Source of the DNA: Oceanospirillaceae bacterium
GTDB lineage: Bacteria; Pseudomonadota; Gammaproteobacteria; Pseudomonadales; Balneatricaceae
Direction: 5' to 3'
Assembly: GCA_013373575.1 (NCBI GenBank)
Contig: JABXHP010000182.1
Coordinates: 1-38,663 of the forward strand
DNA length: 38,663 nucleotides
The position numbers and the translations under genes are program-made. The notes under the pieces were generated by a model, which saw nothing but the letters and a program-made list of their open reading frames with translations, was not told the DNA's origin and did no database searches. Shown here piece after piece: positions 1-8,698 of this stretch; position 1 is the first letter of the stretch, and each line of letters starts with the position of its first letter.

Positions 1-32
1 CTAGGAGATCGTCGAAATAGTCAGGTGTATTC

Positions 33-62
33 ATGTACTAGTACACTAGCAGGCTAGTACAT
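33..62. repeat. Perfect 9-bp inverted repeat (ATGTACTAG / CTAGTACAT, 12-nt loop) just outside the left transposon end
   Basis: ATGTACTAG at 33-41 and CTAGTACAT at 54-62. Confidence 0.8.
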
Positions 63-82
63 CTGGGTCAATACTGAACTTA

Positions 83-124
83 TGTTGTTTCCGATTTCAT
101 TTGAAATCGTTCCAATGAAATCGG
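83..124. repeat. Left transposon end with an 11-bp inverted repeat, candidate TnsB-binding sites
   Basis: CCGATTTCATT at 91-101 is the exact inverse of AATGAAATCGG at 114-124; the core recurs at the right end. Confidence 0.7.
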
Positions 125-424
125 ACAAAGTTTAGCTAACTTATTGAAATTTCGTTCGACATTCGAGCCCGCTACAGAAAATCGCTAAAAAGCTCGTGGA
201 GCAGTTTGCTTGCGATTGGGAGCGCATTTATTAATTAGCGTTCCTGTGCCTGTCACTCAAATGTGTAGCTAGATAAAAACTCTTGGCTCAACAAAGGATA
301 TCGACGGTTAAACATAGCCAAGCACACCTCTGATTTTGGGAGGGCGTTACTATCAACATAGTGGCAATTGCCATCAACCTTCCCAGCTCTCCCCATGATT
401 TGTACTTGAAAAGCAACGGACAAA

Positions 425-444
425 TACTGTATAAATATACAGTT
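425..444. promoter_or_regulatory. LexA (SOS) box
   Basis: TACTGTATAAATATACAGTT; core CTG-N10-CAG at 427-442, close to the gammaproteobacterial consensus TACTGTATATATATACAGTA. A TATAAT-like sequence follows. Confidence 0.85.
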
Positions 445-474
445 ATAATTTTGAAAGGCCCGCCTACAAAAAGT

Positions 475-720
475 ATGGGAACGATCATCTACCTAAATAA
501 GCGGTATGGCGTGAACGCAGATTCGCTCACAGACGCTGAAATCCGTGGAGTGATAGGCCTGCTTGATGACAAGTTAAGTAGCAACAAAGCTGCTGTGGAC
601 GAGCTATGGAAGCAAAACAGAGCCCTTCAACGGCAGAAGACATGGCTTGAGGAAATTTTGATAAAACGCTCAAGACTGGTTAAGAGGATGTGGCATGAAA
701 ACAGTGAATCTGACCCCTAG
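475..720 (+). CDS. Small hypothetical protein with a coiled-coil-like C-terminus, putatively SOS-regulated
   Basis: ORF 361-720; the internal ATG at 475 is preferred because the LexA box lies at 425-444. Confidence 0.6.
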   Translation: MGTIIYLNKRYGVNADSLTDAEIRGVIGLLDDKLSSNKAAVDELWKQNRALQRQKTWLEEILIKRSRLVKRMWHENSESDP

Positions 721-955
721 AACCTATGGTCTCGTACTTGTTGACGGTACTGCAATGCTTGAGACTTTTTGGCTTGGAAACCTGGAATGCAGGGAAGCCT
801 TTACTCGTATCGAAGTTTATAGCGATGTAGTCGATTTGCTGAATGCGGGCGGGGTAGTGCATTCATTTGGGAAGGATGTTGAGCCCTACATATGCGAATT
901 TGCTGAGCAGAATTTGATCGACCTTGATCACAAGCAATACGGCTTGCCATTCTGA
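695..955 (+). CDS. Small hypothetical protein (86 aa), second gene of the putative SOS operon
   Basis: ATG start overlapping the end of the upstream ORF; intact reading frame. Confidence 0.6.
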   Translation: MKTVNLTPRTYGLVLVDGTAMLETFWLGNLECREAFTRIEVYSDVVDLLNAGGVVHSFGKDVEPYICEFAEQNLIDLDHKQYGLPF

Positions 956-1110
956 ACTCAGCTTATCCCAATAGCTATTTGAGACCTTCTGAAATAGTCG
1001 TAGTACGACTTTGTCCAAGATCGGTTTCATCGTTGACGCTGACTGGCAGTCCTAGAAATCAGTGCTAGGGTTAAATGTACAAGGACGAAAACATAGAAAG
1101 GAGATCTATC

Positions 1111-1281
1111 ATGCTTGTACTTACACTTGACCACAAAAACGCCATTGAACTCGACGGCGGCATTCGCATTGAACTCATTGAAGGCAAAAACGGCCAATCT
1201 CGATTGGGGATTGTTGCACCCAAAGCAGTAGCTATTTCGAGAGTTCGACGTGATGGAAGGCCCTTAAGAAGCGCTAGATAG
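1111..1281 (+). CDS. csrA: CsrA/RsmA-family carbon storage regulator-like protein
   Basis: MLVLTLDHKNAIELDGGIRIELIEGKNGQSRLGIVAPKAVAISR resembles CsrA (MLVLTRR...I.I.V....G..VRIGI.APKEV.V.R). AAAGGAG RBS at 1097-1103. Confidence 0.85.
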   Translation: MLVLTLDHKNAIELDGGIRIELIEGKNGQSRLGIVAPKAVAISRVRRDGRPLRSAR

Positions 1282-1300
1282 GGCCGAACATCGATCCTTT

Positions 1301-1320
1301 GGGGTGGAGTTGACCACCCC
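1301..1320. terminator. Hairpin downstream of csrA-like gene
   Basis: GGGGTGG-agttga-CCACCCC, perfect 7-bp stem; no strong U-tract. Confidence 0.5.
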
Positions 1321-1342
1321 ATAACATAGTGCTCGTTAGAAG

Positions 1343-2101
1343 CTAGTCAATGCGTCTCAAACTGACATCCGTGGAAAGAAGCTCGTAGTCGAATACGCTT
1401 GACGAATAGACTCCATGCTTAAAGTAAAAACGTTTAGAGTGCATAAAATCTTCTGCTTCGACATCAGGCTCGTAGGCGCCTGCGATTACCTCCTCTCCAC
1501 CTAGATATACTGTCACGTAGAAGTGCTCATTTCCTTTGAATTCAACTTGCACCTTAAAGTGGTGTTCACTTCCGTCGCGAGGAAAGTCGATCCGCGATCT
1601 CGACGAGTATCCCCTCTCCGTGTCATACAGATTCCTCGCTAGGCAGATACCTTTACCGTCATCGCCTTTAAGCTTGTATGCGCTAGCAAGCAGTATGTGA
1701 TTAGGAGAGACTTCCACAGATAGCGGGGGACTGCAGCCATCCAGCGTTGCATCGTGTACTTGAAAGATTTTTGCGGGCGTGTAGGAGTCGCTGGTGAAAC
1801 GTAATTTGGACTCAAAAATATAGGTAGAGTTGCTGTTTCGAGAGAACGGTTGGGTATTGATCTCGTTGCGCTGGTTATAGGTACCAGTGATCTTGCCGTT
1901 CTTGGTGCAGGTGTTGGGGTTGGTTACAAACTTGAAGCCACCATCAATTCTCTCGACCTTTGAATCGCAACTGACTCGCCAACTCAAACCGCCACTCCCA
2001 GGTGCTATGATTTTGGTATCCTTCCGCATTTGGCCGCTGACGCAGCCTCCTAATACAGCGGTAGAGAAAATTAGAACAATTGGCTTAACCCAAATTTTCA
2101 T
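1343..2101 (-). CDS. Lipoprotein resembling polysaccharide lyase (heparin-lyase-like, PF14099-type)
   Basis: Lipobox VLGGC near the N-terminus; FESKLRFTSD...KIFQVHD and HHFKVQVEFKGNEHFYVTVYLGGE resemble the lyase beta-jelly-roll family. Confidence 0.55.
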   Translation of the reverse strand: MKIWVKPIVLIFSTAVLGGCVSGQMRKDTKIIAPGSGGLSWRVSCDSKVERIDGGFKFVTNPNTCTKNGKITGTYNQRNEINTQPFSRNSNSTYIFESKLRFTSDSYTPAKIFQVHDATLDGCSPPLSVEVSPNHILLASAYKLKGDDGKGICLARNLYDTERGYSSRSRIDFPRDGSEHHFKVQVEFKGNEHFYVTVYLGGEEVIAGAYEPDVEAEDFMHSKRFYFKHGVYSSSVFDYELLSTDVSLRRID

Positions 2102-2232
2102 AGAAGGTCACCCTTTAAGTTAAAATTTCAAACATAGGTGACTGAGGGTATCTCAGAAAACATCACCGCTTAGTTGTTTAATGATAGGGTTGTTTTCGTA
2201 AAGTTACCTATCGAAGAGCTGACGGCAGACTC

Positions 2233-5200
2233 TTAATCATCGGCCACTTCGATACCCAAAATCTCGACCCTAACCTCTTGGTTACCGTGCGGATAGCTAT
2301 TTATCTCTCCGACTTCGGCTCCCTCTACAGCTTCGCCAAGTGGACTGTCATTGCCGACGGTTGTGTACCCATCTAAGTGATAACTCGGGTCATTGGTTTG
2401 TTGTTGGAACCAAAACTTTGCAACCGCTCCAGCTCGCGGTCCATCGAGATAGCGCAGAGAGAACTTGGTGCCAATTTTTATGTAGGGTTCGTCATCTATA
2501 GGGTCACGGGGCTGTTGATCCTCAGTATCTGTATCCGTTATTGACGTGGTCTCCCCATCAAGGAATACAGGTGTTTCTGCGTCCAAGTCGGCAGGGTGCA
2601 CATAGCCCTCTGGAATTTCTTCAATGACTTTAGCCAAGCGGTCATCTAGGTATTCTTTTAAGAGCTCCCTGCATGCCAGTGGATCTCTAAACCAGTCAGT
2701 TGACCATATTCGGTATAAATCCCAGCCAAGACGGTTAAGTACTTCCTCACGTAATCTATCTCTATCACGGGCGCTTTTCGAGCTGTGATAAGAGGCCCCA
2801 TCGCACTCAATTCCGCAGATGTAGCCGAGAGGATAGGTTGGATGCTTTACTCCAATATCAATGAAATACGAGGAGACTCCGACCTGCGGAACGGCCTCGT
2901 ATCCGAGTGATTTGACCGCTTCTATTACGTGATCTTCAAACGGGCTATCCGTGTGGCCAGCTCGGTCATGTGAGTGGCTAATTTCACCTAGTCGTTTGGT
3001 CGCTGAGAATTCGAGCCAGCGTCGAAGAAGTGTTGCACCCTCGTTGGTCGGTGATGGATTGAAGTCGCTCAATGGAATTGAAGAGAATGTGACTATTTGC
3101 TCTTTAGCTCTTGAAAATAGAACGTTGAGGCGACGCTTTCCTGCTGGACCATTTATCGGACCGAATCGTTGATAGAATTTGCCCTGAGGGTCTCGACCAT
3201 AGACAGTCCCGATAAACATTACGTCACGCTCGTCGCCCTGAACGTTTTCAAGGTTTTTAACGAAGAATTTTTCTAGGCCTTCCCGTTCTGTCGACCATTT
3301 CTCTAAATATGCTGTAACGGCCTTGTTCGATTCAGCTTCCCTCAGAACCATAGTCTCAAGTTGTTCCATTTGGCTTTGGTTCATTACTGCCACACCAAGA
3401 GAGCGCTCTGGCGTAGTTTTCATGAACTGGACGATAGCATCCAACATAACTTGGGCCTCTGCGGGATTTACACCCCTCTGGAACGTGCCATTAACTTGAA
3501 CCAAGCTAATGCCCAGCCCTTCTGTTGTAGGATTCGGTGAGGGGAAAATTACCAGTTCACTGTCGTAGACATAGTGATTTGAGAAGGCTATCAGGTCCTC
3601 ATGTCGAGAGCGGTAGTGCCATAGCAAGCGGTGCTTAGGGTGGAACTGTATATTTGCTAACTCAAGTATTGACTCTTCAGTTGTGGAGACATCCTCATCT
3701 TCGTCCTCGTCATTCGATAGTCCCTTGAAGAAGTTGGTAGGAGGAAGCTGGTTTGTATCGCCTGCTATAAGGGCATTTTTTCCCCGCATTAGCGCGCTGA
3801 TCGAGTTCTCAGGAGTCATCTGTGACGCTTCGTCAATGATAACAAGATCAAAAATAGGTCCGCGACCGAGGTGTTGAGCCACAGCGGTGGGTACCATCAT
3901 CCAACATGGGAATAATTCTAACAGTGCATTTCTGGCACGTTTCAGTACTTTGCGTGGAGGGGTACGACGCTGTTTTTGAAGTTCATGTTTAAGCAGAGCG
4001 CTCTCAGTAAATTCGGACTTCCGTCCATAGGAGTTACCCTCGGGTGGGTTCGCATTTCTCAAAGCATTGGCGGTAACCTCTGACGGTGAGATCTCGATAA
4101 TTCTTCGATCAAGTTGCTGTAGTAACTTTCTGGCAGAGGTAAGCGATGTACCGTCGAATTCAAGTAGCTTTGCCCCAAAATCTCTATGGACACAGTCAAC
4201 TAGACTCGAAATTATTCCTGCTTTCGCCAACTCTCGCAGCGGTTGCGCGCTTGATAATTTGCCTAGTTTCCTGAGTAGTTCCCCGAAACCCAGCGATTTT
4301 GCTTCGGAGAAAATTGCGCGCCGCGTGATAAGGTTATTGAGTCCTGCTTGGTCTTGACGGTGTTTTTCCAGTAAGTAGATGCAGCGCGACAGATTGATTG
4401 GATTCGAATCATCAGTAGCTGCGGCTTTGGCCTTAAGCAGCGTACGCGCACAGTTATTAATTTGCTCCAGAGACTGTCGGTGTTGAGATAGAAGCGTTAG
4501 AACAACATGTCCGCTCGTACTGAAAGTTAGCGCTTTCGCTGTTTCTGACATCGATGTGTAGTTTTTGAAAGCTTCATAGAGAGAATAAATGTCCCTCTCA
4601 TCTGCTGCTCCTTGGAATACCTTGATATTTTCGCGACGCCGCGACAACAGCATGTCTGCTTGCTTACTAACCTCTATCAGTTCAGGAAGATCAACTGCCT
4701 TCTCGTGCTTCAGTTCTGCAACCAACTGTTCGGCTTTTTCCAAAGCGCTTAAGGTATGTTTGAGCTCCTCCAATTGGGTGTCTATATCGTTGTCCAGAGT
4801 TCGTAGGGCATCCCACGATAGATCCCTGGTTTTTACTTTGCTTATGAAGTCAGTAACCTCAGCAAGTGCCTCATAACCAAGGAGTTTGATCGCAACAGAT
4901 TCAGGCAAATTATGTTTGGAGTTAAGTGCAGTAGTTTCTTCGATAGATACTAAAAAATCGCTCATCAACTGATCGACAGTTCCATCGAGTTGCTCAAAGT
5001 GGTCTGAAAGCTCTAATACGCTCCACTGTTTTAGGATACCAAGCGCCTCATCGATTGCATCGAGCATACGATTTTTGGGATCTTTCGGGTTTATATCTTG
5101 AAGCAAATCCGCAATCGACAAACGAGCATTCTTGATATCGGATGACAAGAAAGAGAAAAAGCCTGCGCCTTGAATTGTATCCCGCAGCTTCTTCAACTGA

Positions 5201-7638
5201 CCTTGCGGCGCTAGCTGATTTTCACGGAACGTTTGCTTAACCTTTCTAAAGATGGTCCTCGCATTGCGAATCTCACCTTCGGCTCCCGAAAAACCTTTGA
5301 CTCGCAGGTAGTCGCGGAAACGAATGAATGGTTCCTGCTTATCAAGCAGCGATCGATAATCAAGGGCAGTTGCAGGCGATATCTCGGTCCCGACAGCAGA
5401 GGACAGATGTTCCTCATAACCAAGTAGTTTCTTCAGCGCGAATGAGCGACTCGACAAAACATCCAACGTTTTGCTAGCAAGCCCGATCGAGCATTTGGTT
5501 AATTTATATTGCTCACAAAAATCGCGTAACAACTCAAGTTCTGAAGTGCTTTCGCTGAGATTTGAAAGCTGCTGGTCACCGATTTTCAACTGAGTTTTGA
5601 AAACGCCTAGCTCATCAATCACTGCTATGAGAATTTCAAGGGAAGAGCCAATTTTGTCCTCACCGTGTTTCTCAATCAGGGAGTTTACAGACTTTAGGTT
5701 TTCGTCTGCGTCGGCTTTGACCAATTCTGTGAGTAAGTCTTCGAACGTATTCTCAAGGTAAAGTTTTAGGAGTGTTTTCGACTGCTCATCAAGTGTTTGT
5801 ATTGAGCCAGCGAAGGCAAGTAGAGGTTGTTTCGATTCAACCAGTGCTGTGTTGATTTCGTCGGTGTTTATAATGCTGGCGTCGGTTCCGTACCATATGC
5901 TTTCTTCGGGAATCTGAGACTGCTGAAGACGTTTGCACCACTCTTCAATCTGCTCACTAGCGCTTTCTAGATCTTGTTGTCCGAAGTTGGATGCATAATT
6001 CGAGGGGGTTATATCAACTGCTTTGAGTTCCAGTGGAAGCTTTTTTATCAAATTATCATTAGCAATCGATAAGCCCAGTACCTGATGCACCGACATTCCT
6101 GAGCCAGGAACAGGCTTGGTCAAAACGTCGATATAGGCTGCTAGCTTATCTCGTTGGAGTTCGAATTTCCGCTTGAGAGTTGCGAGATCTTGAGAGCTGC
6201 GCGGTGCCTCCAACTCCAATCTGTTTTTGACAGCTTCGTAGAAGTCTTCAGTACTTCCATAGCCACCCATCATCGGAAGTACGAAGTGCTCTAGGCCAAG
6301 CGATTGTAAGCGAGAGAAAACGACCTCCAACGCCGTAACTTTCTGAGCAACGAAGAGAACGCGCTTACCGCTATAAATAGCGTTGGCGATAGCATTAACG
6401 ATCGTCTGGCTTTTACCAGAACCTGGAGGTCCCTCCAGAGCAACATTTTCATCGTTAGCTACTTTGAGTAGCGCAATGAATTGAGAAGAGTCTGCGTCTA
6501 GTACCGTATGAGGAACCAGAGCTTGTCCTAATTCAGATTCAACATCCTCCTCTGAGAAAGCTCCTGAGGCAGAATCTCCATTTGGGCCTTTGCCGAGCAT
6601 TAACTCAGAAACGATTGGGAACTCTGAGAAGTCACATTCAGTCGTATCAAGGTCATAGAAAAGCTCAATTCCCTGAAACGGGTAAACGCCAAAAGAAGCC
6701 TCGCGTAGGACCGACCACTGCATGTTTCGCGGCTTTAGTTCCGCAACTCTTCCAAAGAGATTTTCTATATCAAGGTTGGATTGGCTGGAAAGCTCGTGTA
6801 TTTCAGATAGGTCGATACCAGCTTCTGCACTCAATTTATGAGCAAGAGAAGGATTGAAGATCGGCTCTCCTAGCTTTCTAACTGTATAGATTTCACCGTC
6901 TGTCGATTTGGATTTTGTTAGTGAGACAGGTAGCAAAATAAGAGGTGATTTGAACTCATCTTGCTTCTCCGCGTTAGGAAGAGTCCATTTCAGGTAACCG
7001 AGTACGATATAGACGACATCAAGTCCTCGCTCCTCTTGGTACATCCGAGCCTTACTGAGAATGCGAGACAACCTTGATTGGAATGTCTTTGGCAGCAACA
7101 GCGTTTGGAGTGCATCGTCGTCGAATCGGTCATCATCCGCTACGGCATTCGGTGATGGAAGAATACTTGAGGGATTTATTCCATGTGATTTTGCATGGTT
7201 GATGAGATCGGAAAACTGCTCGCTCTGGGGACGCGGCGGCATGTCGAGCATTTCTCTAATGCGGTCCTTAAGCTCCCGATCAGCTCGCTCTTGTTTGTCG
7301 GGCGCCTTCTCGTCGTACTCAAAATCGATTTCTTCGATTTTTTTTAGATGCTTCTCATCTGTAGCCTGAGCACTCTGAAAGGCATTTCTAAACTCCGTTG
7401 TGTCTTCATCAGGTGGATCGAGATCGACGGGAGGCAGGGGTACAAGCCGCATTGAACCACTGTCGTTTTCCACAATGCTTTTGAGAATGCTTTGCGGCTT
7501 TTCGTCGACGATACGCACGAAAGACGCTGATTTTGCGCTCAAAACATTGTTAATAAGCGGATTTCGACGAGTCGTATCCTGAAGTTTCGGGCGCAAGGCC
7601 TCTATGCGGTCATTAATTAGTCCAGAGTAGTCGTTCAT
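2233..7638 (-). CDS. Giant DUF4011/Upf1-like SF1 helicase with a C-terminal Vsr-like (MTES_1575-type) nuclease and GreA/GreB-like C-terminal domain
   Basis: Walker A EGPPGSGKSQT; Walker B DLVIIDEASQMTPE; helicase C-terminal motifs NVQGDERDVMFIGTVYG and RRLNVLFSRAKEQ; nuclease ICGIECDGASYHSSKSARDRDRLREEVLNRLGWDLYRIWSTDW; Gre-like tail SPLGEAVEGAEVGEINSYPHGNQEVRVEILGIE. Confidence 0.88.
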   Translation of the reverse strand: MNDYSGLINDRIEALRPKLQDTTRRNPLINNVLSAKSASFVRIVDEKPQSILKSIVENDSGSMRLVPLPPVDLDPPDEDTTEFRNAFQSAQATDEKHLKKIEEIDFEYDEKAPDKQERADRELKDRIREMLDMPPRPQSEQFSDLINHAKSHGINPSSILPSPNAVADDDRFDDDALQTLLLPKTFQSRLSRILSKARMYQEERGLDVVYIVLGYLKWTLPNAEKQDEFKSPLILLPVSLTKSKSTDGEIYTVRKLGEPIFNPSLAHKLSAEAGIDLSEIHELSSQSNLDIENLFGRVAELKPRNMQWSVLREASFGVYPFQGIELFYDLDTTECDFSEFPIVSELMLGKGPNGDSASGAFSEEDVESELGQALVPHTVLDADSSQFIALLKVANDENVALEGPPGSGKSQTIVNAIANAIYSGKRVLFVAQKVTALEVVFSRLQSLGLEHFVLPMMGGYGSTEDFYEAVKNRLELEAPRSSQDLATLKRKFELQRDKLAAYIDVLTKPVPGSGMSVHQVLGLSIANDNLIKKLPLELKAVDITPSNYASNFGQQDLESASEQIEEWCKRLQQSQIPEESIWYGTDASIINTDEINTALVESKQPLLAFAGSIQTLDEQSKTLLKLYLENTFEDLLTELVKADADENLKSVNSLIEKHGEDKIGSSLEILIAVIDELGVFKTQLKIGDQQLSNLSESTSELELLRDFCEQYKLTKCSIGLASKTLDVLSSRSFALKKLLGYEEHLSSAVGTEISPATALDYRSLLDKQEPFIRFRDYLRVKGFSGAEGEIRNARTIFRKVKQTFRENQLAPQGQLKKLRDTIQGAGFFSFLSSDIKNARLSIADLLQDINPKDPKNRMLDAIDEALGILKQWSVLELSDHFEQLDGTVDQLMSDFLVSIEETTALNSKHNLPESVAIKLLGYEALAEVTDFISKVKTRDLSWDALRTLDNDIDTQLEELKHTLSALEKAEQLVAELKHEKAVDLPELIEVSKQADMLLSRRRENIKVFQGAADERDIYSLYEAFKNYTSMSETAKALTFSTSGHVVLTLLSQHRQSLEQINNCARTLLKAKAAATDDSNPINLSRCIYLLEKHRQDQAGLNNLITRRAIFSEAKSLGFGELLRKLGKLSSAQPLRELAKAGIISSLVDCVHRDFGAKLLEFDGTSLTSARKLLQQLDRRIIEISPSEVTANALRNANPPEGNSYGRKSEFTESALLKHELQKQRRTPPRKVLKRARNALLELFPCWMMVPTAVAQHLGRGPIFDLVIIDEASQMTPENSISALMRGKNALIAGDTNQLPPTNFFKGLSNDEDEDEDVSTTEESILELANIQFHPKHRLLWHYRSRHEDLIAFSNHYVYDSELVIFPSPNPTTEGLGISLVQVNGTFQRGVNPAEAQVMLDAIVQFMKTTPERSLGVAVMNQSQMEQLETMVLREAESNKAVTAYLEKWSTEREGLEKFFVKNLENVQGDERDVMFIGTVYGRDPQGKFYQRFGPINGPAGKRRLNVLFSRAKEQIVTFSSIPLSDFNPSPTNEGATLLRRWLEFSATKRLGEISHSHDRAGHTDSPFEDHVIEAVKSLGYEAVPQVGVSSYFIDIGVKHPTYPLGYICGIECDGASYHSSKSARDRDRLREEVLNRLGWDLYRIWSTDWFRDPLACRELLKEYLDDRLAKVIEEIPEGYVHPADLDAETPVFLDGETTSITDTDTEDQQPRDPIDDEPYIKIGTKFSLRYLDGPRAGAVAKFWFQQQTNDPSYHLDGYTTVGNDSPLGEAVEGAEVGEINSYPHGNQEVRVEILGIEVADD

Positions 7639-7672
7639 GCCGCGATTCTGATCCCGATGCTATTTTTTAAGT

Positions 7673-7915
7673 CTATAAGCTAAAACATAAACTGCTCAAT
7701 CGCGGTAAGCAACCTAGCAGCAGTCCCCCATCAACTAAGCTTTTCACATAGGTCACTACGCTCGCGGAATCTGGTCCACGATCGATCAAGTCTCCAAGAA
7801 AAACAAATTGCGTGGAAGTGTCTAAATTCCATGGATCCAATCCAATCTTTTTGATCAGTCTAATCAGTGTGTCGTAATGGCCGTGAACGTCTCCGAAGAC
7901 AATCTTACGCGTCAT
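7673..7915 (-). pseudogene. Truncated PPP-family metallophosphoesterase remnant
   Basis: MTRKIVFGDVHGHYDTLIRLIKKIG...FVFLGDLIDRGPDSASVV carries the GDxHG and GDxxDRG motifs, but the GNHE and downstream motifs are missing. Confidence 0.75.
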
Positions 7916-8103
7916 CTGTGTACTCCGCGTTGGTATGAGAAGTGCGAAGAGGGACTGAAAGTTTAGTGACGTATTGTTTGAAGTTGCCACTGGAGGGCGA
8001 TGCGGGATTAAAAACCATATTGAACCCCAAGGGTGGTCATATCTCTGGGCTGAAAGTTATGCAGACATCGTAGATTAGTTTTTAACATACTGATTTCCGA
8101 CCT

Positions 8104-8523
8104 TTAAAAACGCAGTTTGGGTTCCCTAGCTCGCTCAAATATCGCATCCGCCAGTGCCCCAGCTACGTTGCTGTACCACTGATCCACATATTCACTAATC
8201 ATCTCTTGCACCTCTTGAAGGCTGAAGTGCATTGCATGCTCATGGATATCTCGAGAAATTCGGTCCATCTCAGTGTCTACAGTTTCCGCCAGATCTTTAC
8301 TCAATATGGCATACCAATCGACCCCATCATATTCAACAAGAAAATAAAAGTAGTCATAGATCGCCTCGTCCCAATATGTTGGGAGTAGGTCCTTGGTATC
8401 CGTGTCTTCAAAAAAGTATTGGCATACTGCATTAACGATCACTCGGCCAGCATCCGACTGCTCCATCAGTAACCAATCAAGAATGTGGCTTCGTTCAAGT
8501 GTCGCGATATCGCCCTGGGCCAT
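8104..8523 (-). CDS. Hypothetical acidic protein, divergent from hsdM
   Basis: 139-aa ORF rich in D/E; no family recognised. Confidence 0.6.
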   Translation of the reverse strand: MAQGDIATLERSHILDWLLMEQSDAGRVIVNAVCQYFFEDTDTKDLLPTYWDEAIYDYFYFLVEYDGVDWYAILSKDLAETVDTEMDRISRDIHEHAMHFSLQEVQEMISEYVDQWYSNVAGALADAIFERAREPKLRF

Positions 8524-8698
8524 CTGAATGCCTCGCTACTTTTGGTGCTCCGCCCCGTTACAGTAAAACCGACTACCAATTTAGAATAGTTATCATTGGA
8601 CTTAATTTCCAAACGACTAAGTAAGAGACTTCAACTTCTATCGCTGAATGCTATTGTTAAGTATCTGTATTAATTCACTGATTTAGGATTGCCAATCA

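Noticed and set aside
361-474. N-terminal part of the 119-aa ORF as coding
   Set aside because: This segment contains the LexA box and a promoter-like TATAAT, so the true start is likely 475 or another downstream codon.
4067-4357. Antisense ORFs in 2233-7638 and other long genes
   Set aside because: Shadow ORFs opposite a long, motif-supported coding frame; low-complexity Ser/Arg-rich translations and no recognisable domains.
8104-8523. Acidic protein as ArdA/Ocr-type anti-restriction protein
   Set aside because: Acidity and position beside hsdM are suggestive only; no ArdA/Ocr motif recognised.
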